This document shows positions 1 through 8,056 of a DNA stretch of 64,000 nucleotides, in pieces (positions within the stretch are counted from its first letter, which is position 1; every line of letters starts with the position of its first letter). The notes below the pieces were generated by a model. That model was given only the letters and a program-made list of their open reading frames with translations, did no database searches and was not told where the DNA came from. The stretch is from Paenibacillus_E allorhizoplanae. Its GTDB lineage: Bacteria > Bacillota > Bacilli > Paenibacillales > NBRC-103111. Made by a program: the position numbers and the translations under genes. The DNA lies in the NCBI RefSeq assembly GCF_927798215.1, contig NZ_CAKMMW010000009.1, forward strand, positions 62,001 through 126,000, written 5' to 3'.

Positions 1-215
1 ACGGGGTTCTGTAATTGAATCCCAAACTGCCGGAGCACCTGATCCGGTGTTGGAAGGAATGTACGATTGACCAAGTTGCCGTAGCTCATCACGCTCCAGA
101 ACAACAACAGAACCGCAATGATAAGCACGACACCTGACAAATATGATTTACGGCTAATTTCACCTCGTATGGCAAACAATGTGGACTTGCGTCTTTTTTT
201 CACCAGCGTTTCCAT
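1..215 (-). CDS. ABC transporter permease, SsuC/TauC/NrtB type (N-terminal fragment, cut by window edge)
   Basis: Only the first 71 residues are in the window; the gene continues past base 1. It starts METLVKKRR, has one hydrophobic segment at about residues 26-43 (GVVLIIAVLLLFWSVMSYG), then the LPTPDQVLRQF stretch that commonly follows the first membrane helix in permeases of nitrate, sulfonate and taurine ABC importers. A ribosome site (AGGAGGG) lies 8 bases before the ATG. It follows the substrate-binding lipoprotein gene by 22 bases on the same strand, so the two are almost certainly co-transcribed under the riboswitch leader upstream. The ATPase gene is presumably outside the window. Family call is good; the substrate is inferred only from the riboswitch. 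Confidence 0.85.
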   Translation of the reverse strand, partial: METLVKKRRKSTLFAIRGEISRKSYLSGVVLIIAVLLLFWSVMSYGNLVNRTFLPTPDQVLRQFGIQLQNP

Positions 216-237
216 TTGCAGCCCTCCTGTTCAGCCT

Positions 238-1257
238 TTATTTCTTGCGTTCCTTCATGACTTCCTCCACAAAATGGCCATCCAAGAAGGTTTCTGCTTT
301 CGGTATTGTACTCAGCATATCTAAGCCTTTCAAGAATTCAGCTGTCTTTCCAGAAGTAAACGCCAGTGAATCATAGGAATCCCCTTTGGTGAAGGCTTTA
401 ACGTTATCTTCCAGTTGGAAAACCTTCACGCTGTCCACGCCAGCTTTGTATTCATCGATCGGCGTCTCTGCCGCCTTAGCCATAATTTTCAAAGACTCTT
501 CTGGGTTCGCTTTCCAGTAATCCAATGCGTCGAACCAGGCGTTTATGATTTTTTTCACATCGTCTGGACGATTTTTCGTAATTTCTTCTTTAAATACAAG
601 CAAGTCAGGGATCAATCCTGGTGTGTCCTTGGATGAGAAGAGCAGCTTCCCTTTCCCCTCTTGAATGGCTTTGCTTAGGAATGGCTCCCAGAGTACCGCA
701 GCATCCAGATTACCCGCAATGAACGCTGGCCCTGCATCGTTGACTGTCATATTCGTATACGTGACATCCTTCTCTGCTAATCCTGCTTTTTCAAGCGCTG
801 TCAGCATCAGAAGGTGATCGACGGTTCCAAGCTCAGTTGCGACTTTCTTACCTTTCAAATCTTTCAGAGAATTGATACTTGGCTTCACGACAACACCGTC
901 GCCACCATTGGAGTTATCATTGACCAGCACGGCTTTGAGCTTAATACCTTTACTCGCCGGAGCCAGCGTATCACTTAGCGTTTGACTGTTTGCATCCACT
1001 TTACCTGAAGCTAGTGCGGATAGGGAGTCACTGTAAACGGGGAACCAGACCAGATCCACGTTCACACCATTTTTCTCGAAAAAGCCCTTCTCCTTCACGA
1101 GGTACCACACGAACCAGCCCGGCCATGGACTAAGCGCCAACTTGATTGGCTCCTTGCTGCCTCCTGCAGTCGTACTCGCCTCTTTGCTTCCACACCCGCT
1201 GATTACTGTAAAAGTTAATAATACCGCCAACATCAGAAATATTGTTTTTTGTCTCAT
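238..1257 (-). CDS. ABC transporter substrate-binding lipoprotein, NMT1/SsuA-like; candidate guanidine or related nitrogen-compound importer
   Basis: A 339-residue extracytoplasmic binding protein. The N-terminus is a lipoprotein signal (MRQKTIFLMLAVLL, lipobox ISGC), so the mature protein is anchored at the outer face of the membrane. The body carries the features of the SsuA/TauA/NMT1 family: LALSPWPGWF near the start, then VATELGTVDHLL and FIAGNLDAAVLWEPF. I chose the ATG at 1257 because it gives a clean lipoprotein signal and is preceded by a GAGGGAG ribosome site; a longer start at 1314 would fall inside the riboswitch terminator. Family members bind nitrate, sulfonates, taurine, bicarbonate or thiamine precursors. 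The guanidine-I-type leader in front of this gene argues for guanidine or a guanidine-derived compound, but that is inference. Confidence 0.85.
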   Translation of the reverse strand: MRQKTIFLMLAVLLTFTVISGCGSKEASTTAGGSKEPIKLALSPWPGWFVWYLVKEKGFFEKNGVNVDLVWFPVYSDSLSALASGKVDANSQTLSDTLAPASKGIKLKAVLVNDNSNGGDGVVVKPSINSLKDLKGKKVATELGTVDHLLMLTALEKAGLAEKDVTYTNMTVNDAGPAFIAGNLDAAVLWEPFLSKAIQEGKGKLLFSSKDTPGLIPDLLVFKEEITKNRPDDVKKIINAWFDALDYWKANPEESLKIMAKAAETPIDEYKAGVDSVKVFQLEDNVKAFTKGDSYDSLAFTSGKTAEFLKGLDMLSTIPKAETFLDGHFVEEVMKERKK

Positions 1258-1293
1258 TCCCCGAACTCCCTCTCTGTATAAAATGGTAAAAGG

Positions 1294-1338
1294 AAAAGCC
1301 CGGAATGATATCATATCCTGATATCCTCCCGGGCTTTT
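1294..1338 (-). terminator. Riboswitch expression platform: rho-independent terminator
   Basis: On the minus strand AAAAGCCCGG (1329-1338) pairs with CCGGGCTTTT (1294-1303), and the transcript then runs into TTTTCCTTTT. A small inner hairpin (GATATC...GATATC) fills the loop. The 5' arm is part of the conserved 3' core of the aptamer. Ligand binding should therefore block the terminator, which fits an ON switch for the transporter. Confidence 0.85.
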
Positions 1339-1422
1339 ATCCCTCCGTGTGCACGATGAAGCTCATCGTGTGTCTTCTCTTGGACCTGACCGATAGCCTT
1401 CATTCTATCGCGGAACCCTAGA
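1326..1422 (-). promoter_or_regulatory. Guanidine-I (ykkC-type) riboswitch aptamer
   Basis: Read on the minus strand, the order of conserved blocks matches the ykkC/guanidine-I class: CTAGGGTTCCG (1411-1421), a GGTCAGGTCCAAGAGA-like block, a stem ACACGATGAGCTTCATCGTG, then CACACGG and GGGATAAAAGCCCGGGAG (about 1326-1343). The leader stands directly before an NMT1-family ABC transporter, a frequent gene context of guanidine-I riboswitches. The related ykkC subtypes bind ppGpp, PRPP or nucleotides; subtype assignment here rests on recalled consensus and gene context. Confidence 0.85.
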
Positions 1423-1494
1423 AAACAAGTTTGCTATGCGGTTGTTCCTTCGTTGTCTTACTTTTGTTTATATCATACTTAGATTGGTTGATCA

Positions 1495-1511
1495 TGTCAA
1501 TATATATAACA
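1495..1511. promoter_or_regulatory. GlnR/TnrA-type nitrogen control box
   Basis: TGTCAATATATATAACA fits the consensus TGTNA-N7-TNACA exactly and is symmetric, so it serves either strand. It lies about 75 bases upstream of the riboswitch aptamer and so could control initiation of the ABC transporter transcript; it also sits 80 bases before the small plus-strand ORF at 1591. The same motif occurs twice in the urease/urea transporter intergenic region at the other end of the window. Confidence 0.65.
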
Positions 1512-1590
1512 TAAATAAATATTAGGTTGTCAAAACGAGTATATGCGTAATATTATATAACATATGATACATCTAAATGGAGGTGTCGCG

Positions 1591-1788
1591 ATGCATTCGA
1601 TTCATTTCCACATTCACATGTTAGATAGTAAGCACAAACTACCAGCCGCGGCGATGATTCGAAAAGTATCTTCACCACTCAATGCGGATCTCCTAACATC
1701 CAATCCTTCTTCCCAGCACCCTCACATGATGTCCCCTATAAATAAGTATAATGCACCAGAATCACCTGACTGCCCCGCAGCTCACTAA
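1591..1788 (+). CDS. Small His-rich hypothetical protein
   Basis: A 65-residue ORF with a good ribosome site (GGAGGTG, 6 bases before the ATG). The N-terminus is histidine-rich (MHSIHFHIHML), with more histidines later (SQHPHMM and the terminal AAH). There is no signal peptide, membrane helix or recognisable domain. It is divergent from the riboswitch-controlled transporter and has the nitrogen box upstream. Translation is plausible because of the ribosome site, but composition is low-complexity and I recognise no family; it may equally be a chance ORF. Confidence 0.35.
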   Translation: MHSIHFHIHMLDSKHKLPAAAMIRKVSSPLNADLLTSNPSSQHPHMMSPINKYNAPESPDCPAAH

Positions 1789-1859
1789 CCTCTACACATG
1801 ATCCAGATGGCCTGAGAGTCTGACTCAGGTCTTTTTGTTGTTCCGCCACGCGGATATCC

Positions 1860-2066
1860 GCGCGTTTGTGCCAGAAATAAGAACTCCGAACGTTCTTATT
1901 TCCCTTCAAGTCGGGGATTCTCGCCGAATAAGAACTCCACGAGTTCTTATTTACTACTTCTACATGCTTTCCGTGCGCTTGTACCACAAATAAGAACGCG
2001 AAACGTTCTTATTTCCTCTCAAAGCGGCGATTCTCGCAGAATAAGAACTCCACGAGTTCTTATTCA
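1860..2066. repeat. Tandem duplication (period 113 bp) carrying four near-perfect hairpins
   Basis: Four inverted repeats with the same arms (AAATAAGAAC...GTTCTTATTT) lie at 1875-1901, 1927-1951, 1988-2014 and 2040-2064. Hairpins 1 and 3 and hairpins 2 and 4 are each offset by 113 bases, and the sequence between them is also similar (GATTCTCGC followed by GAATAAGAACTCCACGAG), so the block is a diverged two-copy tandem repeat, each copy with two hairpins. No ORF here looks real. It lies between the small ORF and the sdh terminator. Confidence 0.8.
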
Positions 2067-2120
2067 CGACCTCTCCTATAATAACCACCGCGCTCACCCC
2101 CCTTTTACCCACCGCCAAAA

Positions 2121-2160
2121 CAAAAAAGCCCGCCACTCCCATAACCGGGAGGACGGACTT
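2121..2160 (-). terminator. Terminator of the sdhCAB operon
   Basis: On the minus strand AAGTCCGTCCTCCC pairs with GGGAGTGGCGGGCTT around a short loop and is followed by TTTTTTGTTTT. It lies just after the sdhB stop codon. Confidence 0.85.
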
Positions 2161-2174
2161 CATTTCAGCGTTGC

Positions 2175-2939
2175 TTACACGCCTAACCATTTCTTGAACA
2201 AGTGCTTCGTCGTGTCCGCATTCAAAGCTGCGATCGACGTCGTAAGCGGAATCCCCTTCGGACAGGAGCGTACGCAGTTCTGCGAGTTACCGCAGCCTTC
2301 GATACCGCCATCTGTCATCAGCGTATCCAAACGCTCGTCTTTGTTCATCTCACCCGTTGGGTGAGCATTGAATAGACGAACTTGGGAAAGTGCGGAAGGT
2401 CCGATAAACGAGTTTTTGTCGTTTACGTTCGGACAAGCTTCCAAACACACGCCGCATGTCATACATTTCGACAACTCATAAGCCCATTGACGCTTCGACT
2501 CCGCCATACGTGGTCCAGGACCAAGATCGTAGGTTCCATCGATTGGAACCCATGCTTTAACCTTTTTCAAGGCGTTGAACATGCGTCCACGGTCGATAAC
2601 AAGGTCACGCATAACAGGGAATGTGCTCATTGGTGCTACACGAATCGGCTGCTCCAGCTTATCTACAAGCGCTGAACAAGCTTGACGCGGCTTCCCATTG
2701 ATGACCATCGAACAAGCGCCACATACTTCTTCCAAACAGTTGGATTCCCAACATACTGGTGTTGTTTTCTCGCCATTCGCATTCTTAGGATTACGCTGAA
2801 CTTCCATCAAACCACTGATCACGTTCATGTTCGCGCGATAAGGAACTTCAAACTCCTCAGTGTACGGTTTGGAATCCGGACTCTCTTGACGAGTCACGAT
2901 AAACTTCACGGTTTTCGTTGCGCTTAGTGTCTCCGCCAT
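2175..2939 (-). CDS. sdhB: Succinate dehydrogenase iron-sulfur subunit
   Basis: The 254-residue electron-transfer subunit of membrane-bound succinate:menaquinone reductase (complex II, TCA cycle), on the cytoplasmic side between SdhA and SdhC. All three cluster-binding regions are present: the 2Fe-2S site in the N-terminal ferredoxin domain (CWESNCLEEVCGACSM, residues about 61-77), the 4Fe-4S site CMTCGVCLEACPN and the mixed CGNSQNCVRSCPKGIPL region for the 3Fe-4S cluster. The gene follows sdhA by 2 bases and ends the operon, with a strong terminator after it. A ribosome site (AAGGAGGGA) precedes the ATG. Confidence 0.97.
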   Translation of the reverse strand: MAETLSATKTVKFIVTRQESPDSKPYTEEFEVPYRANMNVISGLMEVQRNPKNANGEKTTPVCWESNCLEEVCGACSMVINGKPRQACSALVDKLEQPIRVAPMSTFPVMRDLVIDRGRMFNALKKVKAWVPIDGTYDLGPGPRMAESKRQWAYELSKCMTCGVCLEACPNVNDKNSFIGPSALSQVRLFNAHPTGEMNKDERLDTLMTDGGIEGCGNSQNCVRSCPKGIPLTTSIAALNADTTKHLFKKWLGV

Positions 2940-2941
2940 GA

Positions 2942-4705
2942 TCAGGATCCCTCCTTTTTCTTCTCCGTAGAGTAGTCACGTTTACGAGGTTTAATCAACG
3001 ATACATCAATTTCATCATACGAAATCTTAGGACCATCTGGCGTCCAGTCTGCGATTGTCGTTTTCATGAAGTTATCATCATCACGCTCTGGGAAATCAGG
3101 CTTGTAATGCGCACCACGACTCTCATCACGCATCAAGGCACCAACTGTCATCGCTTCTGCAAGCTCGAACATGTTCCAAAGTTGACGCGTGAACGCAACC
3201 CCTTGGTTGTTCCAACGTGCCGTATCGGTGATGTTGATGTTGTTGTAACGCTCTTTCAAATCTTTGATCTTGCCAATCGTTTCAGTCAAACGATCGTTGT
3301 AACGAACAACCGTCATGTTAGCATTCATCATGTCGCCAAGCTCTTTATGAAGCACGTACGCATTTTCCGTACCGTTGTTCATTTTGAGCAAGCTCTCATA
3401 ACGATCTTGATGGCGTTTCTTCTCACGATCATAAATGATGGAGGACGTATCATCCGCATGCTTGGATAAGCCGCGAATATACTCAACCGCTTTAGGACCA
3501 GAGACCATGCCGTCATAAATCGCGGAAACGAGGGAGTTCGCACCCAAACGGTTTGCACCGTGATGCTGATACTCACACTCACCTGCTGCGAAGAGGCCTG
3601 GAATGTTCGTCATCATGTTATAGTCAACCCACATGCCGCCCATCGAATAATGAACCGCAGGGAAAATTTTCATTGGAATTTTACGCGGGTCATCGCCCAT
3701 GAACTTCTCGTAAATTTCCATAATACCGCCGAGCTTAATATCAAGCTCTTTCGGGTCTTTATGAGAAAGATCCAAGTAAACCATGTTCTCGCCATTGATA
3801 CCAAGCTTCTGATCAATACACACGGAGAAGATCTCACGTGTTGCAATATCACGAGGCACAAGGTTACCGTAAGCTGGATATTTCTCTTCAAGGAAATACC
3901 ATGGCTTACCGTCTTTGTAAGTCCAAATACGTCCGCCTTCACCACGTGCTGATTCAGACATCAAGCGCAGCTTGTCGTCTCCTGGAATCGCCGTTGGGTG
4001 AATTTGAATCATTTCACCATTCGCGTATTTCACACCTTGTTGGTAAACTGCACTTGCTGCCGTACCCGTGTTAATAACGGAATTCGTTGTTTTTCCGAAA
4101 ATGATACCAGGACCGCCTGTTGCCAAGATAACGGCATCAGCTGGGAACGTTTGAATTTCCATGCTGCGCAAATCTTGAGCTGCGATACCACGGCATACGC
4201 CTTCGTCATCAATAACCGAACCCAAGAATTCCCAGTGTTCGAATTTTGTTACGAGACCCGCTGTTTCCCAACGACGTACTTGCTCATCCAAAGCATATAA
4301 AAGCTGTTGACCTGTCGTTGCGCCAGCGAAAGCTGTACGGTGATATTTGGTACCACCGAAACGACGGAAATCAAGCAAACCTTCTGGTGTACGGTTAAAC
4401 ATAACGCCCATACGGTCCATCAAGTGAATAATGCCTGGAGCTGCGTCGCATAATGCTTTAACAGGAGGTTGATTCGCTAAGAAATCTCCCCCGTATACTG
4501 TATCGTCAAAGTGCTCCCACGTGGAGTCACCTTCACCCTTCGTATTCACCGCACCGTTAATGCCGCCTTGCGCACATACGGAGTGGGAACGTTTCACAGG
4601 AACTAAGGAGAACAACTGTACATGTACTCCAGCCTCTGCCGCTTTAATTGTCGCCATGAGTCCCGCAAGGCCTCCGCCGACGACGATGATTTTTGAATTA
4701 GCCAC
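2942..4705 (-). CDS. sdhA: Succinate dehydrogenase flavoprotein subunit
   Basis: The 587-residue catalytic subunit oxidises succinate to fumarate. An FAD-binding GGGLAGL motif lies at residues 10-16; the histidine in KRSHSVCAQGG (H41) is the expected site of covalent FAD attachment. Active-site blocks are visible: HRTAFAG, HPTAIPGDDKLRLMSESARGEGG in part, PRDIATREI and AAGECEYQHHGANRLGANSL. The start is GTG with ribosome site GGGAGG about 11 bases before it. The order sdhC-sdhA-sdhB and the size match Bacillus-type complex II. A 16-base gap separates it from sdhC. Confidence 0.97.
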   Translation of the reverse strand: MANSKIIVVGGGLAGLMATIKAAEAGVHVQLFSLVPVKRSHSVCAQGGINGAVNTKGEGDSTWEHFDDTVYGGDFLANQPPVKALCDAAPGIIHLMDRMGVMFNRTPEGLLDFRRFGGTKYHRTAFAGATTGQQLLYALDEQVRRWETAGLVTKFEHWEFLGSVIDDEGVCRGIAAQDLRSMEIQTFPADAVILATGGPGIIFGKTTNSVINTGTAASAVYQQGVKYANGEMIQIHPTAIPGDDKLRLMSESARGEGGRIWTYKDGKPWYFLEEKYPAYGNLVPRDIATREIFSVCIDQKLGINGENMVYLDLSHKDPKELDIKLGGIMEIYEKFMGDDPRKIPMKIFPAVHYSMGGMWVDYNMMTNIPGLFAAGECEYQHHGANRLGANSLVSAIYDGMVSGPKAVEYIRGLSKHADDTSSIIYDREKKRHQDRYESLLKMNNGTENAYVLHKELGDMMNANMTVVRYNDRLTETIGKIKDLKERYNNINITDTARWNNQGVAFTRQLWNMFELAEAMTVGALMRDESRGAHYKPDFPERDDDNFMKTTIADWTPDGPKISYDEIDVSLIKPRKRDYSTEKKKEGS

Positions 4706-4721
4706 TTCTGTTCACCCTCCC

Positions 4722-5375
4722 TTAATGCCCCGTATGCGCTTCTACTGGAACTGAAAATTCTGTACCTGTAAACGCAGTTAAAGACATGATAAACATCACC
4801 GTCATTAGTACGAACAAGCCCATTGTAATGATTGTCGAAAAGCGTTGCGCACGCGGTCCAATTGTAATACCCCAGCTCACTAAGAAAGACCATAGGCCGT
4901 TCGTGAAATGGAAAGTTGCAGAAATAATACCAACCAGATATAACGTGAAAATAACTGGATTCGTTGCAATCTCATGCATCGTATTGCCGAGCTCTTCATG
5001 CGCCACATTGCCTAAGGCAACCTGAACACGAGTCTCGAATAGATGCCATGCGATGAACAAGAAAGTAAGTACCCCTGTCACACGTTGCAACATAAACATC
5101 GTGTTACGGAAATACCCGTAGCTTGATACGTTATTACGTGATTGATACGCTACATAAAGTCCATAAACGGCATGATAAAGAAGCGGAAGCCAGATTCCCA
5201 CGATTTCCATGAGCAATACTAACGGCAAACCGTTCAACCAGTTAATTTGAGCCAAGAACTCTTCAGGCCCTTTGGTTGCTTCATAGTTAGTGAGCAAATG
5301 CTCAATAAGGAAGAAGCCCACTGGAATAACACCTAGTAACGAGTGGATCTTTCGAAAGTAATACGAATTACTCAT
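4722..5375 (-). CDS. sdhC: Succinate dehydrogenase cytochrome b558 subunit
   Basis: The diheme membrane anchor of complex II, which passes electrons to menaquinone. I place the start at the internal ATG (MSNSYYFRKIHSLLG), because it aligns with the N-terminus of Bacillus SdhC and follows a GAGGGGGGA ribosome site, although at a long spacing of about 12 bases; an upstream ATG at 5408 would give 11 extra residues with no ribosome site. The 217-residue product has five hydrophobic helices and conserved heme-ligand histidines (KIHSLLG, LIEHLL, LYHAVYG, AWHLFE, TFHFTNG). First gene of the operon. Confidence 0.93.
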   Translation of the reverse strand: MSNSYYFRKIHSLLGVIPVGFFLIEHLLTNYEATKGPEEFLAQINWLNGLPLVLLMEIVGIWLPLLYHAVYGLYVAYQSRNNVSSYGYFRNTMFMLQRVTGVLTFLFIAWHLFETRVQVALGNVAHEELGNTMHEIATNPVIFTLYLVGIISATFHFTNGLWSFLVSWGITIGPRAQRFSTIITMGLFVLMTVMFIMSLTAFTGTEFSVPVEAHTGH

Positions 5376-5453
5376 AATGTAACCAATTCCCCCCTCAACA
5401 AAATTCATTCACAACAAACATCCGACAAGTTTTGACAAAACAAGCCACATATC

Positions 5454-5482
5454 ATTGTACTCTCGCCGCAAACGAGCGTCAA
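5454..5482 (-). promoter_or_regulatory. Sigma-A promoter of sdhCAB
   Basis: On the minus strand TTGACG (5477-5482) and TACAAT (5454-5459) are separated by exactly 17 bases. The spacer contains a small dyad (CTCG...CGAG). The sdhC start lies about 80 bases downstream. Confidence 0.7.
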
Positions 5483-5654
5483 CCCATAATCATCCACGCC
5501 TATTTTGCCAATTCAGTCAATGTTTATACACGAAGGTCCACGAAATATAGCTAATTTGTGACATGTACATCGTACCTCTTTCACGCTTATAATGGAAGTG
5601 CCGTTTTTTTATATCTACTTATAACTATTTCACATATAGAGATGAGGGAAACGT

Positions 5655-6551
5655 TTGGAGCTTTTAGATGTCTTCGCCATCGTAGTCGAACAAGTCAGCC
5701 TTAACAAAGCGTCACAATTGTTAAACATTTCACAGCCTGCCCTATCGCGAAAAATTATGAAGCTGGAAGATGAGCTTGGGGTGGAGCTTTTTATCCGGAA
5801 GGGGAAAAGACTGGAGTTAACGAAAGCGGGGCAAATTTGCTATGATCACGCCTTAGAGAAGCGTCATCTTGAGCGGAAGTTCAAGCAAGCTCTTCATAGT
5901 TATAAAGCCGCGGGTAGCCCGTCATCACTTACCATCGGAGCCTCTCTAACAACACTCCAATCTACGCTGCCTGATCTCATCACGGATTATTTACAGGACT
6001 ATCCACTTACAGATATCAAGCTTCTTACCGGCAAAACACATGAGATTGTATCCTTGGTCAAAGACAATAAAGTGGATATCGGCATCGTTGCCTCTCAAAT
6101 TAATGCGACTAGCCTCCACTGTGAGCCTTTATTCGACGACCATCTCAGCCTGGTGCTTCCATCCGGACATCCCTTAATCGATCGTACGGAGATTACGATG
6201 AAGGATCTGAATGATTTGCCGATGATCCTCTTTTCCAAAGGTACATGGTATCGCATTCTGATGGACGAGCTGTTCAATCGTTTCACGATATTCCCCAACG
6301 TTCAAATGGAAATCGATTCCTTCGAAGCGATCATACGGCTCGTCTCTACCTGCAAGACAGCAACCTTATTGCCCAAATCCTATTTACGTGAAGATTTAAT
6401 TCAGAATAATGAACTAATTTTAAAAGAACTGCAAGAATTAGAACAAACGAAACGAACAACCTCACTGATCTACTCCGATCACTCAGCAGATAATGCGGAA
6501 TCAATGAAGTTTGTCGCCCAAGCGATCAACTATTTTGCAAAGCGCCGCTAG
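5655..6551 (+). CDS. LysR-family transcriptional regulator
   Basis: A 298-residue regulator. The N-terminal winged helix-turn-helix is plain (ASQLLNISQPALSRKIMKLEDELGVELF, described in part; residues about 16-45), followed by the LysR substrate-binding fold (IGASLTTLQ near residue 95). The start is TTG, 7 bases after a GAGGGA ribosome site. It is divergent from sdhCAB and the two share a 250-base intergenic region, so it may control the TCA-cycle operon, as CcpC/CitR-type LysR proteins do for citrate-cycle genes in Bacillus. That link is inference from position only; the effector is unknown. Confidence 0.85.
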   Translation: MELLDVFAIVVEQVSLNKASQLLNISQPALSRKIMKLEDELGVELFIRKGKRLELTKAGQICYDHALEKRHLERKFKQALHSYKAAGSPSSLTIGASLTTLQSTLPDLITDYLQDYPLTDIKLLTGKTHEIVSLVKDNKVDIGIVASQINATSLHCEPLFDDHLSLVLPSGHPLIDRTEITMKDLNDLPMILFSKGTWYRILMDELFNRFTIFPNVQMEIDSFEAIIRLVSTCKTATLLPKSYLREDLIQNNELILKELQELEQTKRTTSLIYSDHSADNAESMKFVAQAINYFAKRR

Positions 6552-6568
6552 CCTGGAACCATTCACCC

Positions 6569-7324
6569 TTACATGTGCACAAATTTATATCCAACACCCC
6601 AAACGGTCCGAATCCATTTCGGCTCTTTGGGGTTGTCTTCGATCTTCTTCCGAAGATTTGCAATATGTACATCAATAGCCCTGTCAGTCACGAAAGAATC
6701 AAATCCGCGCACGGTTTGTAATAGATCTTCACGACTGTACACGCGACCTGGGTTGTTAATAAAGCATCTCATAATTTCGAATTCCGAATACGTTGTCTCA
6801 ACAATCTCACCATACACACACATGGAACGTGTATTCGTATTCAAGGTTATCTTATCCTGCTTATCCATGACAGCCGCAATTACAGTTGATTTAGCTGGTT
6901 TTACTTCTTCCTGCTCTTGGTGTCTCGACTGCGCATCAGGAAGCTGATTCATGGATGGATATCTCTGCGCACGGCGAATAAGTGCATGGGCTCTTGCAAT
7001 CAATTCATGCATACTGAATGGCTTACACATGAAGTCATCCGCACCCGCTCCTAGGGCATTGACGCGTTCAACGATTTTATTTTTCATAGAAACTATCATG
7101 ATCGGTACACTTGAGGTCTCACGAACTTGGCGACAAATCGCTAGCCCGTCCATATCTGGCAGCACCCAGTCCAGCAGAATCAGATCAGGTTGAAATTGCG
7201 ATATTGCGGCAATCCCACTCGTCCCATTCTCCTCTCGGATGACATGGAAACCCTCTTCCTTCAAATACATCGTGACCATATCACCGATCATCGCATCATC
7301 TTCGATCATGAGTACCCTATACAT
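6569..7324 (-). CDS. OmpR/PhoB-family response regulator, orphan
   Basis: A 251-residue two-component regulator. The receiver domain (about 1-120) has the acidic pair ED/D at residues 8-10, the phospho-acceptor in LLDWVLPDMDG (D52) and the conserved lysine in CKPF (about 105). A linker rich in Q, E and K (about 130-155) joins it to a C-terminal winged-helix domain ending VRTVWGVGYKF. No sensor kinase lies next to it. It is read convergently with the LysR gene, 17 bases apart, and lies downstream of the Ktr genes with a 57-base gap, so it could be the last cistron of that unit. Confidence 0.9.
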   Translation of the reverse strand: MYRVLMIEDDAMIGDMVTMYLKEEGFHVIREENGTSGIAAISQFQPDLILLDWVLPDMDGLAICRQVRETSSVPIMIVSMKNKIVERVNALGAGADDFMCKPFSMHELIARAHALIRRAQRYPSMNQLPDAQSRHQEQEEVKPAKSTVIAAVMDKQDKITLNTNTRSMCVYGEIVETTYSEFEIMRCFINNPGRVYSREDLLQTVRGFDSFVTDRAIDVHIANLRKKIEDNPKEPKWIRTVWGVGYKFVHM

Positions 7325-7381
7325 GCGTTGTCCACCTTCATAAGAAAATTCCCTTGCTGCAGGACTTGGTATGTGTGCGGA

Positions 7382-8044
7382 TCAGCCGATAACTTGACTT
7401 TCAAATTCATTAATTTGGTTGTTGGTTCCGATGATAACCATGATATCATTTTCATTCACAACATCACCTGCTTGCGGCGCAATGATAACCCCCGTCTGCT
7501 TATTGATCGCCACAACACTGCAGCCAAATTTAGCTCGCGGGTCCAACTGCTGGATCGTATATCCACATAACCGCTTTGGCACTGAAAGCTCGACAATTGT
7601 GTAGTCTTTGGAAATTTCAATATAATCCAATAAATTAGGGGTGACCAATTGATGTGCCACGCGAATGCCCATGTCCCGTTCCGGATAAACGACACGATCG
7701 ACTCCTAATTTCGTCAGCACCTTTCCATGAAGCTCGGATAATGCTTTGGCAACGACTTGACTTACACCCAAATCTTTCATGACGATCGCTGTCAAAATGC
7801 TGGATTGAATATCATCCCCAATGGCGATGACCGCACAATCAAAATTTCGAATACCTAACGATTTCAGTACATCTTCATCCGTTGCGTCCGCGACAACAGA
7901 ATGTGTTAGTTCATCACTCATGTCGTTCACGACTTCCTCGTCCAGATCAATCCCCAAAACTTCATGACCAAGTTTCATAAGTTCTCTAGAAAGACTTGAC
8001 CCGAATCTACCTAACCCTACCACAACGTATTGCTTCTTCTTCAT
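7382..8044 (-). CDS. Ktr potassium uptake regulatory subunit (RCK protein, KtrA/KtrC type)
   Basis: A 220-residue cytoplasmic gating ring subunit of a Ktr potassium uptake system. The RCK_N Rossmann domain carries GLGRFGSSL (about 10-18) and the acidic residue that binds the nucleotide ribose (GIDLDEE); the C-terminal RCK_C domain (about 135-220) is where c-di-AMP binds in characterised Ktr proteins. Length matches KtrA/KtrC (about 220). It follows the membrane subunit by 12 bases. Whether it corresponds to KtrA or KtrC cannot be settled by eye. Confidence 0.9.
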   Translation of the reverse strand: MKKKQYVVVGLGRFGSSLSRELMKLGHEVLGIDLDEEVVNDMSDELTHSVVADATDEDVLKSLGIRNFDCAVIAIGDDIQSSILTAIVMKDLGVSQVVAKALSELHGKVLTKLGVDRVVYPERDMGIRVAHQLVTPNLLDYIEISKDYTIVELSVPKRLCGYTIQQLDPRAKFGCSVVAINKQTGVIIAPQAGDVVNENDIMVIIGTNNQINEFESQVIG

Positions 8045-8056
8045 CTTGTTTTACAC

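Noticed and set aside
1736..2190. Two minus-strand ORFs of 83 and 76 codons with a shared peptide (VVNKNSWSSYSARI)
   Set aside because: They run through the tandem hairpin repeat, the shared peptide is a product of the repeat, and neither has a ribosome site.
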